In this document: positions 1 through 7,641 of the stretch, piece by piece | How the letters are laid out: every line of letters begins with the position of its first letter | How positions within the stretch are numbered: the first letter of the stretch is position 1 | IMG/VR virus record: IMGVR_UViG_3300020201_000722 | Location: 1 to 30,007 of that record | Length of the DNA: 30,007 nt | DNA from: a virus | Strand: one strand, 5' to 3' | Position numbers and translations under genes: made by a program | Notes under the pieces: generated by a model | Told to the model about the DNA's origin: nothing | Seen by the model: only the letters and a program-made list of their open reading frames with translations | Databases searched by the model: none

Positions 1-158
1 GCCATAGCCGGCAACCAGGGGGGTGCGGCTGAACGCGGTCGTGCCGACGACGGCGCGGGCCCCCACGAGGCGGGCACGTCGAGCGGGGCCACGTCGATCT
101 GGATGCCGCCGGGGGCCGCGTTGGGTGGGCTGGCGTAGATACTCGCGTGCTCACGCAC
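1..158 (-). other. Possible partial coding region at left edge, with apparent frame break
   Basis: A minus-strand frame opens with GTG at 158 and reads VREHASIYASPPNAAPGG, then a plausible IQIDVAPLDVP. After about position 55 that frame turns into low-complexity Pro/Ala/Ser/Arg. A neighbouring minus frame then reads more protein-like (LVGARAVVGTTAFSRTPLVAGYG) out to base 1. This is what a gene with a one-base deletion in a C-run would look like. No convincing ribosome binding site is visible, and the segment is too short to identify. It could equally be non-coding sequence downstream of the pilin-like gene. Confidence 0.22.
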
Positions 159-189
159 GCGACTGGGATGTCCGCGTGCACGCGCACGC
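143..189 (-). terminator. Two adjacent GC-rich hairpins downstream of the pilin-like gene
   Basis: Positions 143-162 form an 8-bp perfect stem with a TCAC loop. Positions 174-189 form a second stem, GCGTGC/GCACGC, with a 4-nt loop. Both lie 14-60 nt past the stop codon at 203 in the sense direction of the prepilin gene. Neither is followed by a T-tract, so classical intrinsic termination is uncertain. They may be a bidirectional or structure-only 3' end. Confidence 0.35.
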
Positions 190-202
190 AGGTGTGTTGA
201 CC

Positions 203-1294
203 TTACGGATTGGCTTCCTGGACCTTGTTGTCCCCTGAGATGCTGAAGAAGCGCTCGCCCCAGAGGCGGCGACGGACGGTGTCCAGAATATGGAGGTTCT
301 CGACGTGGCCGTCGACGAAGGCGAAGTTGGCCTTGCCGCCGTAGGACGCGTCCTGTCCGCCGCCACCGGGGTGGTGGCGACCGACGGCGTTCAGGGTGGT
401 CGGCGCGGAGTCGTCGAGCATGTTGGGCCCGAGCTGGTTCTCTTTGAGGATGTTATTGAGGGGTGGGTAGCGGAAGCGTGCGACGCCTGGGGTGTTCGGC
501 TCGAGATACACGTTCGAGCCCGAGGAGATGCCGACGAAGGGGGTGACGGGGCGATGGCTCTTGGAGATGTTCTCCTGATTGGCCAGGGTCTGCCAGCCGT
601 CCCGAGCCGTGAAAAGGAACTCCGTGACCAGGATCGTCCCCGCTCCGCCGCGGGCGGTCTGCTCGGGCTCGGCGCCACGCACGAAGCGATTCTGCCGTTG
701 CCCCGATTCAAGCGTGAACTTGTTTCGGGGGAAAATGGCGGCATTCCCGGTGTACGCGACGCGCGGCACCTGGCGATCCAGCGGCGTGGAACTGACGGCG
801 CTGCCGCCCAAATCGTTCTGCTGCCAGTCCTCCCAGTCGGCGTAGCGCCCGCCTGGATTGCTGCGGGGGGCGCCGCCGCTTGGCATGGTCGGGCACTCGA
901 AAGAGTCCTGACTGACGTTCCCGCCGTCGAAGAGAAAGAAAGACCAGTGGATGTAGCCGTTCTCCGTGTTTGGATTGGCGAGCTTCTGATCGGCAAGTGT
1001 CCACTTCCCCGAGTCCAAGTCCGCGCCGTACACATATGAGACCGGGTAGTAGTCGCGATCTATGGTGTAGGCGACGACGCCCTGGGCCACGGACCGTGCG
1101 CCAGCCTGGCACTTCAAGGACTGCGCGCTCCTGCGGACGCCGCCCAGGGCCGGGAGCAGGATGCCGATGAGAAGGGCGATGATGGCGATGACCACCAGGA
1201 GTTCAATCAGCGTAAACGCGCCTCGTGGGGCGTTCCGCAAGGCGGCGTGCCGCGCGGTGGGAGAGACAGCCAACGACCAGCGCACATGGGCCAT
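203..1294 (-). CDS. DUF1559 family prepilin-like protein (H-X9-DG type)
   Basis: This 363-residue protein starts with a short basic leader followed by AFTLIELLVVIAIIALLIGI. That is a class III (type IV pilin/pseudopilin) signal: F27 is at +1 after cleavage, E31 is at +5, and a hydrophobic helix follows. Prepilin peptidase would cleave near residue 26, with Ala rather than Gly at -1. The C-terminal half contains HHPGG and later ANFAFVDGHVENL, the hallmark of the H-X9-DG/DUF1559 family, which is massively expanded in Planctomycetota. The likely location is envelope or cell surface; the function of this family is not established. ATG at 1294 has GGAG about 8 nt upstream. It is the best indicator of the host lineage and is probably a chromosomal gene next to the phage-like region, although cargo status cannot be excluded. 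Confidence 0.88.
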   Translation of the reverse strand: MAHVRWSLAVSPTARHAALRNAPRGAFTLIELLVVIAIIALLIGILLPALGGVRRSAQSLKCQAGARSVAQGVVAYTIDRDYYPVSYVYGADLDSGKWTLADQKLANPNTENGYIHWSFFLFDGGNVSQDSFECPTMPSGGAPRSNPGGRYADWEDWQQNDLGGSAVSSTPLDRQVPRVAYTGNAAIFPRNKFTLESGQRQNRFVRGAEPEQTARGGAGTILVTEFLFTARDGWQTLANQENISKSHRPVTPFVGISSGSNVYLEPNTPGVARFRYPPLNNILKENQLGPNMLDDSAPTTLNAVGRHHPGGGGQDASYGGKANFAFVDGHVENLHILDTVRRRLWGERFFSISGDNKVQEANP

Positions 1295-1352
1295 GTGGGG
1301 AGCTCCGTGGGGGAGACATCGGGAGGGCGCGGGACACTAAACTTATCCGCGC

Positions 1353-1379
1353 GGCGTCCTGACTTCTTCGAGGACCGCC
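1353..1379. other. Imperfect hairpin between csrA repeat array and prepilin gene
   Basis: GGC-GTCCT at 1353-1360 pairs with AGGAC-(C bulge)-GCC at 1371-1379 around a 10-nt loop. It lies in the 166-nt stretch between the repeat array and the prepilin start, where I see no gene, tRNA or clear promoter. It may end the csrA transcript, but there is no T-tract. Confidence 0.3.
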
Positions 1380-1460
1380 CCAATGTCATGTGAAGAATCG
1401 GTTCAGGACACTCCACAGAGTTATCCGGGAGGTCCCTTGCCGACAGCTTGTGGCTCAACG

Positions 1461-1624
1461 CAGCGCCGACCACTACCCCTTGTGGTCAGGCAGCGCCGAC
1501 CACTACCCCTTGTGGTCAGGCAGCGCCGACCACTACCCCTTGTGGTCAGGGCAGCGCCGACCACTAACCCTTGTGGTCAGGGCAGCGCCGACCACTACCC
1601 CTTGTGGTCAGGGCAGCGCCGACC
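1461..1624. repeat. Tandem array of five 30-31 bp hairpin repeats plus a partial sixth
   Basis: Units start at 1461, 1491, 1521, 1552 and 1583, with a truncated copy from 1614. The first two steps are exactly 30 bp; the later steps are 31 bp through one extra G. Units are identical except for one C-to-A change in unit 4 (near 1567). Each contains the inverted repeat GACCAC-(8 nt)-GTGGTC, a 6-bp stem. In the csrA-sense (minus) RNA the loop is AAGGGGUA. The array overlaps the 3' end of csrA. The spacing of about three helical turns would also suit iterons or another phased protein-binding array. There are no variable spacers, so it is not a CRISPR. Confidence 0.95.
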
Positions 1625-1803
1625 CTGGCCTGGTCCACGATGCTGTCCGCGACCTCGCGGCGGTGCAGGTCGATGGCCTTGGGGAACTCCAGGGCCACCT
1701 GGACGCGGTCGCCCCGGATGCTGGAGATGCGGATCACCCCGATGGGGTCCCGCGGATTACCGACCACAATCTCCTCACCCTCCCGACGTGTGATGACCAG
1801 CAT
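1564..1803 (-). CDS. csrA: CsrA/RsmA-type carbon storage regulator with repeat-derived C-terminal tail
   Basis: CsrA is a dimeric RNA-binding post-transcriptional regulator that recognises GGA motifs in hairpin loops near ribosome binding sites. The first 58 residues match the family: MLVITRREGEEIVVG at the N-terminus, and FPKAIDLHRREVADSI at the position of the E. coli VSVHREEIYQRI segment. R6 and R48 correspond to the RNA-contacting Arg6 and Arg44. ATG at 1803 follows AAAGGA with good spacing, 12 nt after the upstream gene ends, so it is the distal gene of the operon. The family is usually about 60-70 residues. Here the last 20 or so of 79 are encoded by the hairpin repeat array, and the stop TAG comes from the variant base in repeat unit 4. 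The core identification is secure; whether the tail matters is unknown. Confidence 0.93.
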   Translation of the reverse strand: MLVITRREGEEIVVGNPRDPIGVIRISSIRGDRVQVALEFPKAIDLHRREVADSIVDQARVGAALTTRGSGRRCPDHKG

Positions 1804-1815
1804 GGCAGAGTCCTT

Positions 1816-2370
1816 TCAAGGCTCCGCGCCCCGCCGCAGGATGCCCCGGACGATTCCGGCGGTCACACGATCGCCGGCGTCGGCCAGATCCTCAGCGATG
1901 CGCTCGAGCGCCGCCCTCTCTATCGGCTGGAGAGGCGGTGGCGTGGTAATGTTTTTGACACGTACCACCTTCAGGCGGATTGGCCGCGTGACAACCCTCC
2001 TCACCACAGTCACGTGGACCTTCTCAACCAGGTTGAGCGTGACGATTCGGGGTCGCAGGACCCGGAACGGCGGGCGCCATGGGCGACTGGGTGCCCGGAT
2101 CGGCGGCGGCTTCGGGGAGGCGCGGAGGTGGTCCTTGGTGTACCGCTTACAGAGGGCCGTCTTCCGGGCGGCCCGCACGCGCTCCGGCGTGCGGTGGCCC
2201 CGCTGGTGCCAGCCGATGACCGCCTTGGTCCGCTTGGCCCCCTCCTCCGAGATGGCGTCCAGCACCACCTCGACCACCTCGCGGACCAGGGCGTTGTGGA
2301 CCCAGATCCGCCGGTGGTCTTGGGTGAGCCGGCGCTGCACCACGCGGGTCAGGACGCTCACGAGCCGCAT
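1816..2370 (-). CDS. Basic protein of unknown function
   Basis: This 184-residue protein begins with ATG at 2370, inside the end of the helicase gene (13-nt overlap, consistent with translational coupling). A longer in-frame extension upstream is only a shadow of the helicase. It is strongly basic, with many Arg/Lys. It has a Pro-rich middle (around residues 85-105), then a Val/Arg-rich beta-like segment, and an Ala/Glu helical C-terminus (PIERAALERIAEDLADAGDRVTAGIVRGIL). I see no enzymatic motif and no membrane segment. Nucleic acid binding is a reasonable guess from the charge and from its place between a helicase and csrA, but it is only a guess. Confidence 0.7.
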   Translation of the reverse strand: MRLVSVLTRVVQRRLTQDHRRIWVHNALVREVVEVVLDAISEEGAKRTKAVIGWHQRGHRTPERVRAARKTALCKRYTKDHLRASPKPPPIRAPSRPWRPPFRVLRPRIVTLNLVEKVHVTVVRRVVTRPIRLKVVRVKNITTPPPLQPIERAALERIAEDLADAGDRVTAGIVRGILRRGAEP

Positions 2371-4061
2371 TGCAGGCCCATCTCCGCCAGGAACCGGCTG
2401 GGGCCGGTGTTCCCCGGCTGCTCGCTGCCGACGACCAGGGTCAGCCCGTGGCGGGCCCGGGTGGCGGCCACGAACGCCAGCCGGCGCTCCTCCTCGAGCT
2501 GGTCCGCGTCCCGGTTCCGCCCCGGAAGCACCCCCTCGTCGAACCCATAGACGAAGACCTGGTCGAACTCGAGCCCCTTGGAGGCGTGGATGGTCATGGC
2601 CTGTAGGGGGTGGTCTGTGTCCACCTCGTCCTGCAGGTCCCGGGCGTTGAGCCAGGCCATGAACGCGGCGGGCGTCCGGCTGGCGTAGGCGGTCGCCCCG
2701 ACGAACCGGGCGACGATCCGCGTCACCTCGTCCCACGCCGCCCCAGGGCCGTCCCTGAGCCCCAGCAGGGCCGCCACGACCTCCAGGCGCTCGCCCAGCC
2801 CGAGGCCCTGGCAATCCTCCTCCAGCTCCCGCACCAGCTCGTCCTGAGCCGCGGCGACCTCCCAGAACGTCCGCCCGGAACCCTTGGCGTCCGCCATCAG
2901 GGTTATGACGTCAAGCTCCGACCACCCCATCGCCCGCAGCGCCCGCTCACAGACGCTCGTGCTCAGGGGCAGGGCAGCGAAGCACAGGGCCGCAAAGGCC
3001 TCCCGGACGTCCGGGCGCTCCAGGATCCGCTCCTGGCGCCCCACCAGGCTTGGCTTGAGCCCACAGGCCTCCATCTCGGCCATGGCCTCCGACAGGACCG
3101 CGTGCGTCCGGGCCAGCACGGCGACGGAGACCCCATCCCCCATCACCCCCAGGACGGCGGGGGCGAAGCGCTGGGCGTCGATGACGCGGACCTCCCCCTC
3201 GTCCTCCCGGTGCGGGATCATCACCTTGGCGATCCGGTTCTGGTTGTGGGCGATGAGGCGGTCGGCCGCGGCGACGATCCGCCGGCCGCTGCGGTAGTTG
3301 GTCTCGAGCTTGGCGATCCCGGCGCCCCACTCCCCCACCTGCCAGCGCATCGTCTCGACGCTCGCACCCCGCCAGCCGTACACGAGCTGGTCGATGTCCC
3401 CCACGGCGAACAGCCGCTCCGGCTTGCAGTGCTTGAAAAACGCCCACTGGGCGCGGTCAAGGTCCTGCACCTCGTCGGCGAAGATGTGGGTCCAGCCGGG
3501 GGGGTGGCGGGAGGCGAGTTCCAGCCCCAGGTACGCCGCGGTCTGGTAGTCGATGGCGTTGGCCTGCTTGAGTTCCTGGAGGTAGGAGTCGATGACAGCG
3601 CCAACCGCCGGCTCGAGCCCGGTGGGGCGGGTCCCGTGCTCCCCCATGTGATCGAGGGCCTTGTGGACGGCGGTCTTGGAGGGCTTGCGCCGGGCGGTGT
3701 TGATGACCCGGGCGATGACGCGGTCCTGCTCGATCCGGTCGAACAGCTCGATCTCCGGACCACGGAACCCCAACTCCTCCCAGGCGGCGCACACGAGCTG
3801 GTAGCAGACGCCGTGGAAGGTGCCGATGGTGAGGCCGCGGACGGTGCCCAGCCGGCGCATGGTCTCGGCCGCCGCCAGCCTGGTGAATGTCACCAGGAGG
3901 ATCCGGCGCGGGTCCACCGCGTCGTCGAGGGCGGCGCGGACGGCGGCGACCAGTGTGCGGGTCTTGCCGGAGCCAGGCCCGGCGACCACCATCATGGCCC
4001 GGAGGCCGCTCCGGACACAGTCGGCTTGGGCAGGGTCCAGATCGCTCGCCGGCTTCCGCAT
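2358..4061 (-). CDS. UvrD/PcrA-type superfamily 1A DNA helicase
   Basis: This 567-residue ATP-dependent 3'-5' type DNA helicase has every SF1 signature in order. They are the Q-motif region LDPAQADCV (8-16), Walker A AGPGSGKT (27-34), TFTRLAAAE (58-66), GTFHG (80-84), Walker B DEVQD (196-200) and GDIDQLVYGWRGA (221-233). NYRS (255-258), HASKGLEFD (492-500) and ERRLAFVAATRA (525-536) follow. It is shorter than typical UvrD (about 700), and I see no nuclease domain. ATG at 4061 is preferred over the upstream ATG at 4085 because it overlaps the preceding stop as TGATG and has GGGGAGG upstream. In this operon it probably acts with the SMC-like ATPase on DNA ends or recombination intermediates. 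Confidence 0.93.
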   Translation of the reverse strand: MRKPASDLDPAQADCVRSGLRAMMVVAGPGSGKTRTLVAAVRAALDDAVDPRRILLVTFTRLAAAETMRRLGTVRGLTIGTFHGVCYQLVCAAWEELGFRGPEIELFDRIEQDRVIARVINTARRKPSKTAVHKALDHMGEHGTRPTGLEPAVGAVIDSYLQELKQANAIDYQTAAYLGLELASRHPPGWTHIFADEVQDLDRAQWAFFKHCKPERLFAVGDIDQLVYGWRGASVETMRWQVGEWGAGIAKLETNYRSGRRIVAAADRLIAHNQNRIAKVMIPHREDEGEVRVIDAQRFAPAVLGVMGDGVSVAVLARTHAVLSEAMAEMEACGLKPSLVGRQERILERPDVREAFAALCFAALPLSTSVCERALRAMGWSELDVITLMADAKGSGRTFWEVAAAQDELVRELEEDCQGLGLGERLEVVAALLGLRDGPGAAWDEVTRIVARFVGATAYASRTPAAFMAWLNARDLQDEVDTDHPLQAMTIHASKGLEFDQVFVYGFDEGVLPGRNRDADQLEEERRLAFVAATRARHGLTLVVGSEQPGNTGPSRFLAEMGLQCGS

Positions 4062-4309
4062 CAGAGCCTCCCCGTGACGTTCCATACCTCGCCCTCGTCG
4101 ACGACCACCTCTGGCACCTCATACCCCAGCCGGCGGATGAAGGACAGGGCGTGTCGCATCTCAGTCGGGGACACCGCGTGCTCAGGGGAGTTTGGTCCGC
4201 TCGCCCTCAGAAGGCGGTGGTGGCCCCCCCGCTCCATGACCCGAAGCAACAGGCTCGACACGAACCAGACCCGGTCCACCGACACATGGCTGCCTTCGGC
4301 CCACTGCAT
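4061..4309 (-). CDS. Small protein of unknown function (82 aa)
   Basis: ATG at 4307-4309 has GGGAGG about 8 nt upstream, a strong ribosome binding site in this genome. The frame ends in a TGATG overlap with the helicase start, so the two are translationally coupled. The product is soluble-looking, with an Arg/His-rich centre and an acidic C-terminal segment (EVPEVVVDEGEVWNV). I do not recognise it. Being read immediately before the helicase, it could be a partner or adaptor of the helicase or of the upstream ATPase. A longer frame running upstream into the ATPase gene is a shadow. Confidence 0.65.
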   Translation of the reverse strand: MQWAEGSHVSVDRVWFVSSLLLRVMERGGHHRLLRASGPNSPEHAVSPTEMRHALSFIRRLGYEVPEVVVDEGEVWNVTGRL

Positions 4310-4373
4310 GCGCCGCCTCCCGGGCCGCGTCGTCACGCGCGGCGTTTGCCCTTCCGCGCCCGCCCCTGATCCG

Positions 4374-6401
4374 CTAGAGCCGGACGACCTGCCACTCATC
4401 CCGCCCACCCGCGTCCTCCACCCGCGACGTTGCGATCGCCGCGAAGTCGAGCCCGAGTTTGGGCAGCCCATTGAGGGCACCGACCATGCCGGTGTCGTCC
4501 AGGCCCGTGTCGTGCAGCAAGAGGAGGGAACCCTGTGTGCCACAGATCGCCTGCATCGCCGACAGGAACGCCGCGGCCGTCAGCACCGTCTCGCCGTCGC
4601 TGAGCATGTCCATGGGGACCTCGCGCCCGCGACGGGTGACGCGGAATCCGAAGTCGGTCGATCGCCCCGACCCCTCGGAGTGGTGGGAGGTCCTGGTGTC
4701 CGGCCCGAACAACAGGCCGAACCGCTCCTCGAACGGGGCCATGACCTTCGCGAGCGACTCGCGGAGGAGCTGGTCCCTGGCGTCCTGCACCAGCTCCACC
4801 AGGCGCTTGAGCACGCCCACCGCCATGTCGGCGCGGGCGATGTCGAGTTTTGCGGCCTCGATCTGCCCGTCGATGCCCATGGCCTTCTGGATCGCCGCGA
4901 TCTGAACCTTCCACTCCGTCCGCCTCGCCTTGAGGGCGGCCACCTGCTCATCGAGCGAGGCGGTCGACTCCACGGCCGCGGTCCTGGCGGCACTCTGCTC
5001 CAGGCTGCGGACCTGCTCCTCCGACGTCGCCACCGTGGCCCGCATGGCGTCGATGGTGTCACGTGCGGCCACCGCCGCGGCTCGCTTGGCCACAGCATCG
5101 TCGACGGCGACACGCGCCTTCTCCGCGATGTCCTCGGCCGCGTCCGCCGTCTTGGCGCGATCCGCGACGGCCTTGACAGCCTTCTCGAGCGCCGAACCCG
5201 CGTCCTTCTCCCTCGCCTCCCAGACCGGCGGCAGGCCGAGCACCGTCGTCACCACACCCGTCACCAGGCCGACCAGATCATCCTGCAGCGCCGGCGTGTC
5301 GTGGACCAGCTTCTTCAGGAGGGGCGACGCCTGCTCTATGACGGTGTGCATCTCCGCCATGACCATGGCGTTCCAGTCCAGGTTGGCGACCTTGCGGGCC
5401 AGCTCGAGCCGCTCCCGCACGCGCCCCAGCTCCACCTCGGCCTCGTCCCGGGTCTTCTGGACCGAGTCCACCCACGACAGCGCCGCGGACGCATTGCCGG
5501 CCGCTTCGTCCCGCGCTGTGCGGGCCCTCCCGAGCGAGTCCTCCAGGGACGGGATGCTCTCGACCGCCGCTTCCGCGAGCTTCAACGCCGCCTTGGCCTT
5601 GTCGACCTCTGACCTGGCGGACGCGAGCACCTTGCCCGCCGCTGTGTACCGCTCCTGATCGACCTCGACCGAGCGCTTGCGGCCCTCCAGATCGCCGATG
5701 GTCTTGTCGATCTCAGAGATGGAGTCCTGGGCCTCGGACAGGGACGCCGCCCGGGGCGTCGCCGCCGCCGTCTGGTTCAGGTGCTCGAGCCGCCCACGGG
5801 CGTCCTTGGCCCGCTGCGCGTACGCGTTCTGCTCATCCTTCACCCGCATCAGCAGGCCCGCCGGCGGGGCGGTGATCTCACCCATCGCCAGCAGATCCCC
5901 GAACCCGTCCAGCGTGCCAAGCTCCGCTTCGAGCCAGGTGTCGAACCCATCCCGCAACAGATCCTTGAGCGCCGTCTCGCTGCCAGCCTCCAGCAGGCGA
6001 GCGAACAGCTCCGCCCGCTTCTGCCCGGAGAGGCCAAGGAACGCCCCCAGATCGGCGTGGTGGGGCTCTGCGGTCGTGATGCCGGCGACCCTGGTCTTGT
6101 ACTGGGCCGCGGGCACCGCCATGCTGTCGACGTAGTACGAGCACTTGCCCCGGCGGAAGATGCGCTCGAGCGCCGGCCCACCATCGAACCGGAGGCCGAC
6201 GCTCCACTCGGAGCCCGGCGACAGCCGCTCCATGTTCGTCTGCCCATGCCGCGTGGGCAGGTCGAGCGTGATGGCCACGGCCTCGAGGAGCGTGGACTTG
6301 CCCGCCCCCATCCTGCCGGTCACCAGCAGGTTCCGGTGCGTGACGTCCACCTTCCGCGACAACCCCTTGAAACCCTTGTGACTGATCTGTGTGATCCGCA
6401 C
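4374..6401 (-). CDS. SMC/SbcC/RecF-like coiled-coil ATPase
   Basis: This 675-residue protein has split-ATPase architecture. Walker A GRMGAGKST is at 29-37 after an N-terminal strand of the RecF/SbcC kind. A long Ala/Glu/Lys/Arg-rich coiled coil spans roughly 190-560, with a non-coiled middle around 340-395. The C-terminal signature LSDGE is at 600-604, followed by a Walker B-like LLLLHDTGLDD (626-636). No zinc-hook CxxC and no TOPRIM domain are visible, so it is neither a normal Rad50/SbcC nor an OLD nuclease. The usual Asp-Glu pair of Walker B is replaced by HDTGLDD. The start is GTG at 6401, two bases after the previous stop, with GAAGGGG upstream. It likely binds or tethers DNA in recombination, replication or defence; its nuclease partner is not evident. 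Confidence 0.88.
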   Translation of the reverse strand: MRITQISHKGFKGLSRKVDVTHRNLLVTGRMGAGKSTLLEAVAITLDLPTRHGQTNMERLSPGSEWSVGLRFDGGPALERIFRRGKCSYYVDSMAVPAAQYKTRVAGITTAEPHHADLGAFLGLSGQKRAELFARLLEAGSETALKDLLRDGFDTWLEAELGTLDGFGDLLAMGEITAPPAGLLMRVKDEQNAYAQRAKDARGRLEHLNQTAAATPRAASLSEAQDSISEIDKTIGDLEGRKRSVEVDQERYTAAGKVLASARSEVDKAKAALKLAEAAVESIPSLEDSLGRARTARDEAAGNASAALSWVDSVQKTRDEAEVELGRVRERLELARKVANLDWNAMVMAEMHTVIEQASPLLKKLVHDTPALQDDLVGLVTGVVTTVLGLPPVWEAREKDAGSALEKAVKAVADRAKTADAAEDIAEKARVAVDDAVAKRAAAVAARDTIDAMRATVATSEEQVRSLEQSAARTAAVESTASLDEQVAALKARRTEWKVQIAAIQKAMGIDGQIEAAKLDIARADMAVGVLKRLVELVQDARDQLLRESLAKVMAPFEERFGLLFGPDTRTSHHSEGSGRSTDFGFRVTRRGREVPMDMLSDGETVLTAAAFLSAMQAICGTQGSLLLLHDTGLDDTGMVGALNGLPKLGLDFAAIATSRVEDAGGRDEWQVVRL

Positions 6402-6402
6402 T

Positions 6403-7641
6403 TCACGCCCCTTCGATCTTCTTCAACTCTTCCAGGAACTTCACCAGCTCCTCTGTGCTCGCCACCTCCAAGGTGTCAATCTCGAGACCCTTGAGCACCG
6501 TCCTCGCCTTCTTGACCCCCTTGAGCTGCGTCAGGCGGCCGAACCCCTTGATCGCGTTGGGCAACAGCTCCGCGTCCGGCTCGTCCGCCCCCGCCTCCGC
6601 CTCATCGTCCTTCGCCGCTTCCGCCGCCGCTTCCGATTGCGTTACCTCATCAAGCGCCACCAGATCCTCGGCGTCGATCGTCGTCTCCTGGCGGACGTCG
6701 ACCGATACCGACCGCCCCTTGCCGTCGCGGAACTCGTGCAGCAGATCGTTCTCCACGAGCTTGCGCAGGTTGTCGATCTCGCTCCGGTTGAAGTCGGTGG
6801 TCCAGCCGAAGACCTCAACCATGGCCACCCCGCGGTCCACGTGCAGGACGCGAGGGATGGACGGGTGGGCCTTGAGGGCGTTGCGTTCCGCGAAGGACTG
6901 CGCCAGTCGCTCGACGAACTTGAGTCTGGTTGTGTGGTCCTGGAAGACCGCCTGCATGGCGCGGCTGTGCTTGTTGACCCACAGACCGAACGCCCCGCCC
7001 GGGAAGGCGTGGATCGGCATGAACTTGTACCCGGCACGCTTCTGCCCCTGCTCGTCGGTCGGCGGCTCGTCGTCGGAGCCATAGATCGCGATCGCGTCGG
7101 CCTGCTGGGGCGTATCGGCCTTCTTCAACTTGGCTTGGATGTTCTCCATGATGTAGATGTTCATGTCCAGACGCACCATGACGTCGGTCGCGGCCAGAGA
7201 CCCGGTGGGGGAGTACCCCACCACAACGGCGCGGGCGTGCACCACCTTGGGCAGATCCGTGCGTGGGTCCACGATGATGTAGGGGTTGCCGCGCTTGTCC
7301 CCGTCCACCACCACGTACTCAGGGCGGATCACGGACAGGGCCGGCACCTCGTTGAGCTTGCGGAACCCGTCCATCGAGATAGAGAACTTCCCGTCGCCGG
7401 CGGGGTTCAGGGTGCCGTCCGCGATCGACAGCCGGACCCTGCTCCGCGTGCGGCGGATCGTGACACCCTCGCGCCGGACGAAGACCGTCTCGGGCAGGGC
7501 CGTGGTGTTCATCTTGACCAGGGCCATGATGAGCTGGCCGGCCACCTCGGGGTTGTTCCTCGCGATCTCGGTCGCGAACGCCTCGGTCAGAGAGCCCACG
7601 TCCAGGTTGGCCTTGGCGAGCTCGGTCTTGGGTTCCGCCAC
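6403..7641 (-). CDS. Unknown protein with C-terminal helix-hairpin-helix-like segment
   Basis: The start is GTG at 7641, overlapping the upstream stop as TAGTG with GGAGGGG just before it, giving 412 residues. The longer open frame up to 8127 crosses the neighbouring gene and the promoter and is rejected. The N-terminal 300 residues are a mixed alpha/beta domain I cannot place. A segment WVNKHSRAMQAVF followed by LKFVERLAQSFAERNALKAHPSIP loosely recalls the C-terminal part of RecT-like annealases, which is weak. An acidic linker (about 330-355) leads to a C-terminal stretch LTQLKGVKKARTVLKGLEID (from about 370), which resembles a helix-hairpin-helix DNA-binding unit. With an SMC-like ATPase directly downstream, a DNA-binding partner role is inferred. 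Confidence 0.75.
   Translation of the reverse strand: MAEPKTELAKANLDVGSLTEAFATEIARNNPEVAGQLIMALVKMNTTALPETVFVRREGVTIRRTRSRVRLSIADGTLNPAGDGKFSISMDGFRKLNEVPALSVIRPEYVVVDGDKRGNPYIIVDPRTDLPKVVHARAVVVGYSPTGSLAATDVMVRLDMNIYIMENIQAKLKKADTPQQADAIAIYGSDDEPPTDEQGQKRAGYKFMPIHAFPGGAFGLWVNKHSRAMQAVFQDHTTRLKFVERLAQSFAERNALKAHPSIPRVLHVDRGVAMVEVFGWTTDFNRSEIDNLRKLVENDLLHEFRDGKGRSVSVDVRQETTIDAEDLVALDEVTQSEAAAEAAKDDEAEAGADEPDAELLPNAIKGFGRLTQLKGVKKARTVLKGLEIDTLEVASTEELVKFLEELKKIEGA

Noticed and set aside
1415-1430. DnaA box near GAGTTATCCGGG
   Set aside because: Single partial match to TTATCCACA (TTATCC only); expected by chance and without a cluster.
1461-1624. CRISPR array
   Set aside because: Repeats abut with no variable spacers and there are no cas genes; they are simple tandem hairpins.
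2371-2814. N-terminal extension of the 184-residue basic protein to 2814
   Set aside because: The extension is an out-of-frame shadow of the helicase, low-complexity Gly/Arg/Pro.
2610-5612. A 1000-residue plus-strand open frame
   Set aside because: Antisense to the UvrD helicase and SMC-like genes. Its composition (His/Arg/Gly/Pro-rich, no motifs) is typical of a GC-driven shadow frame.
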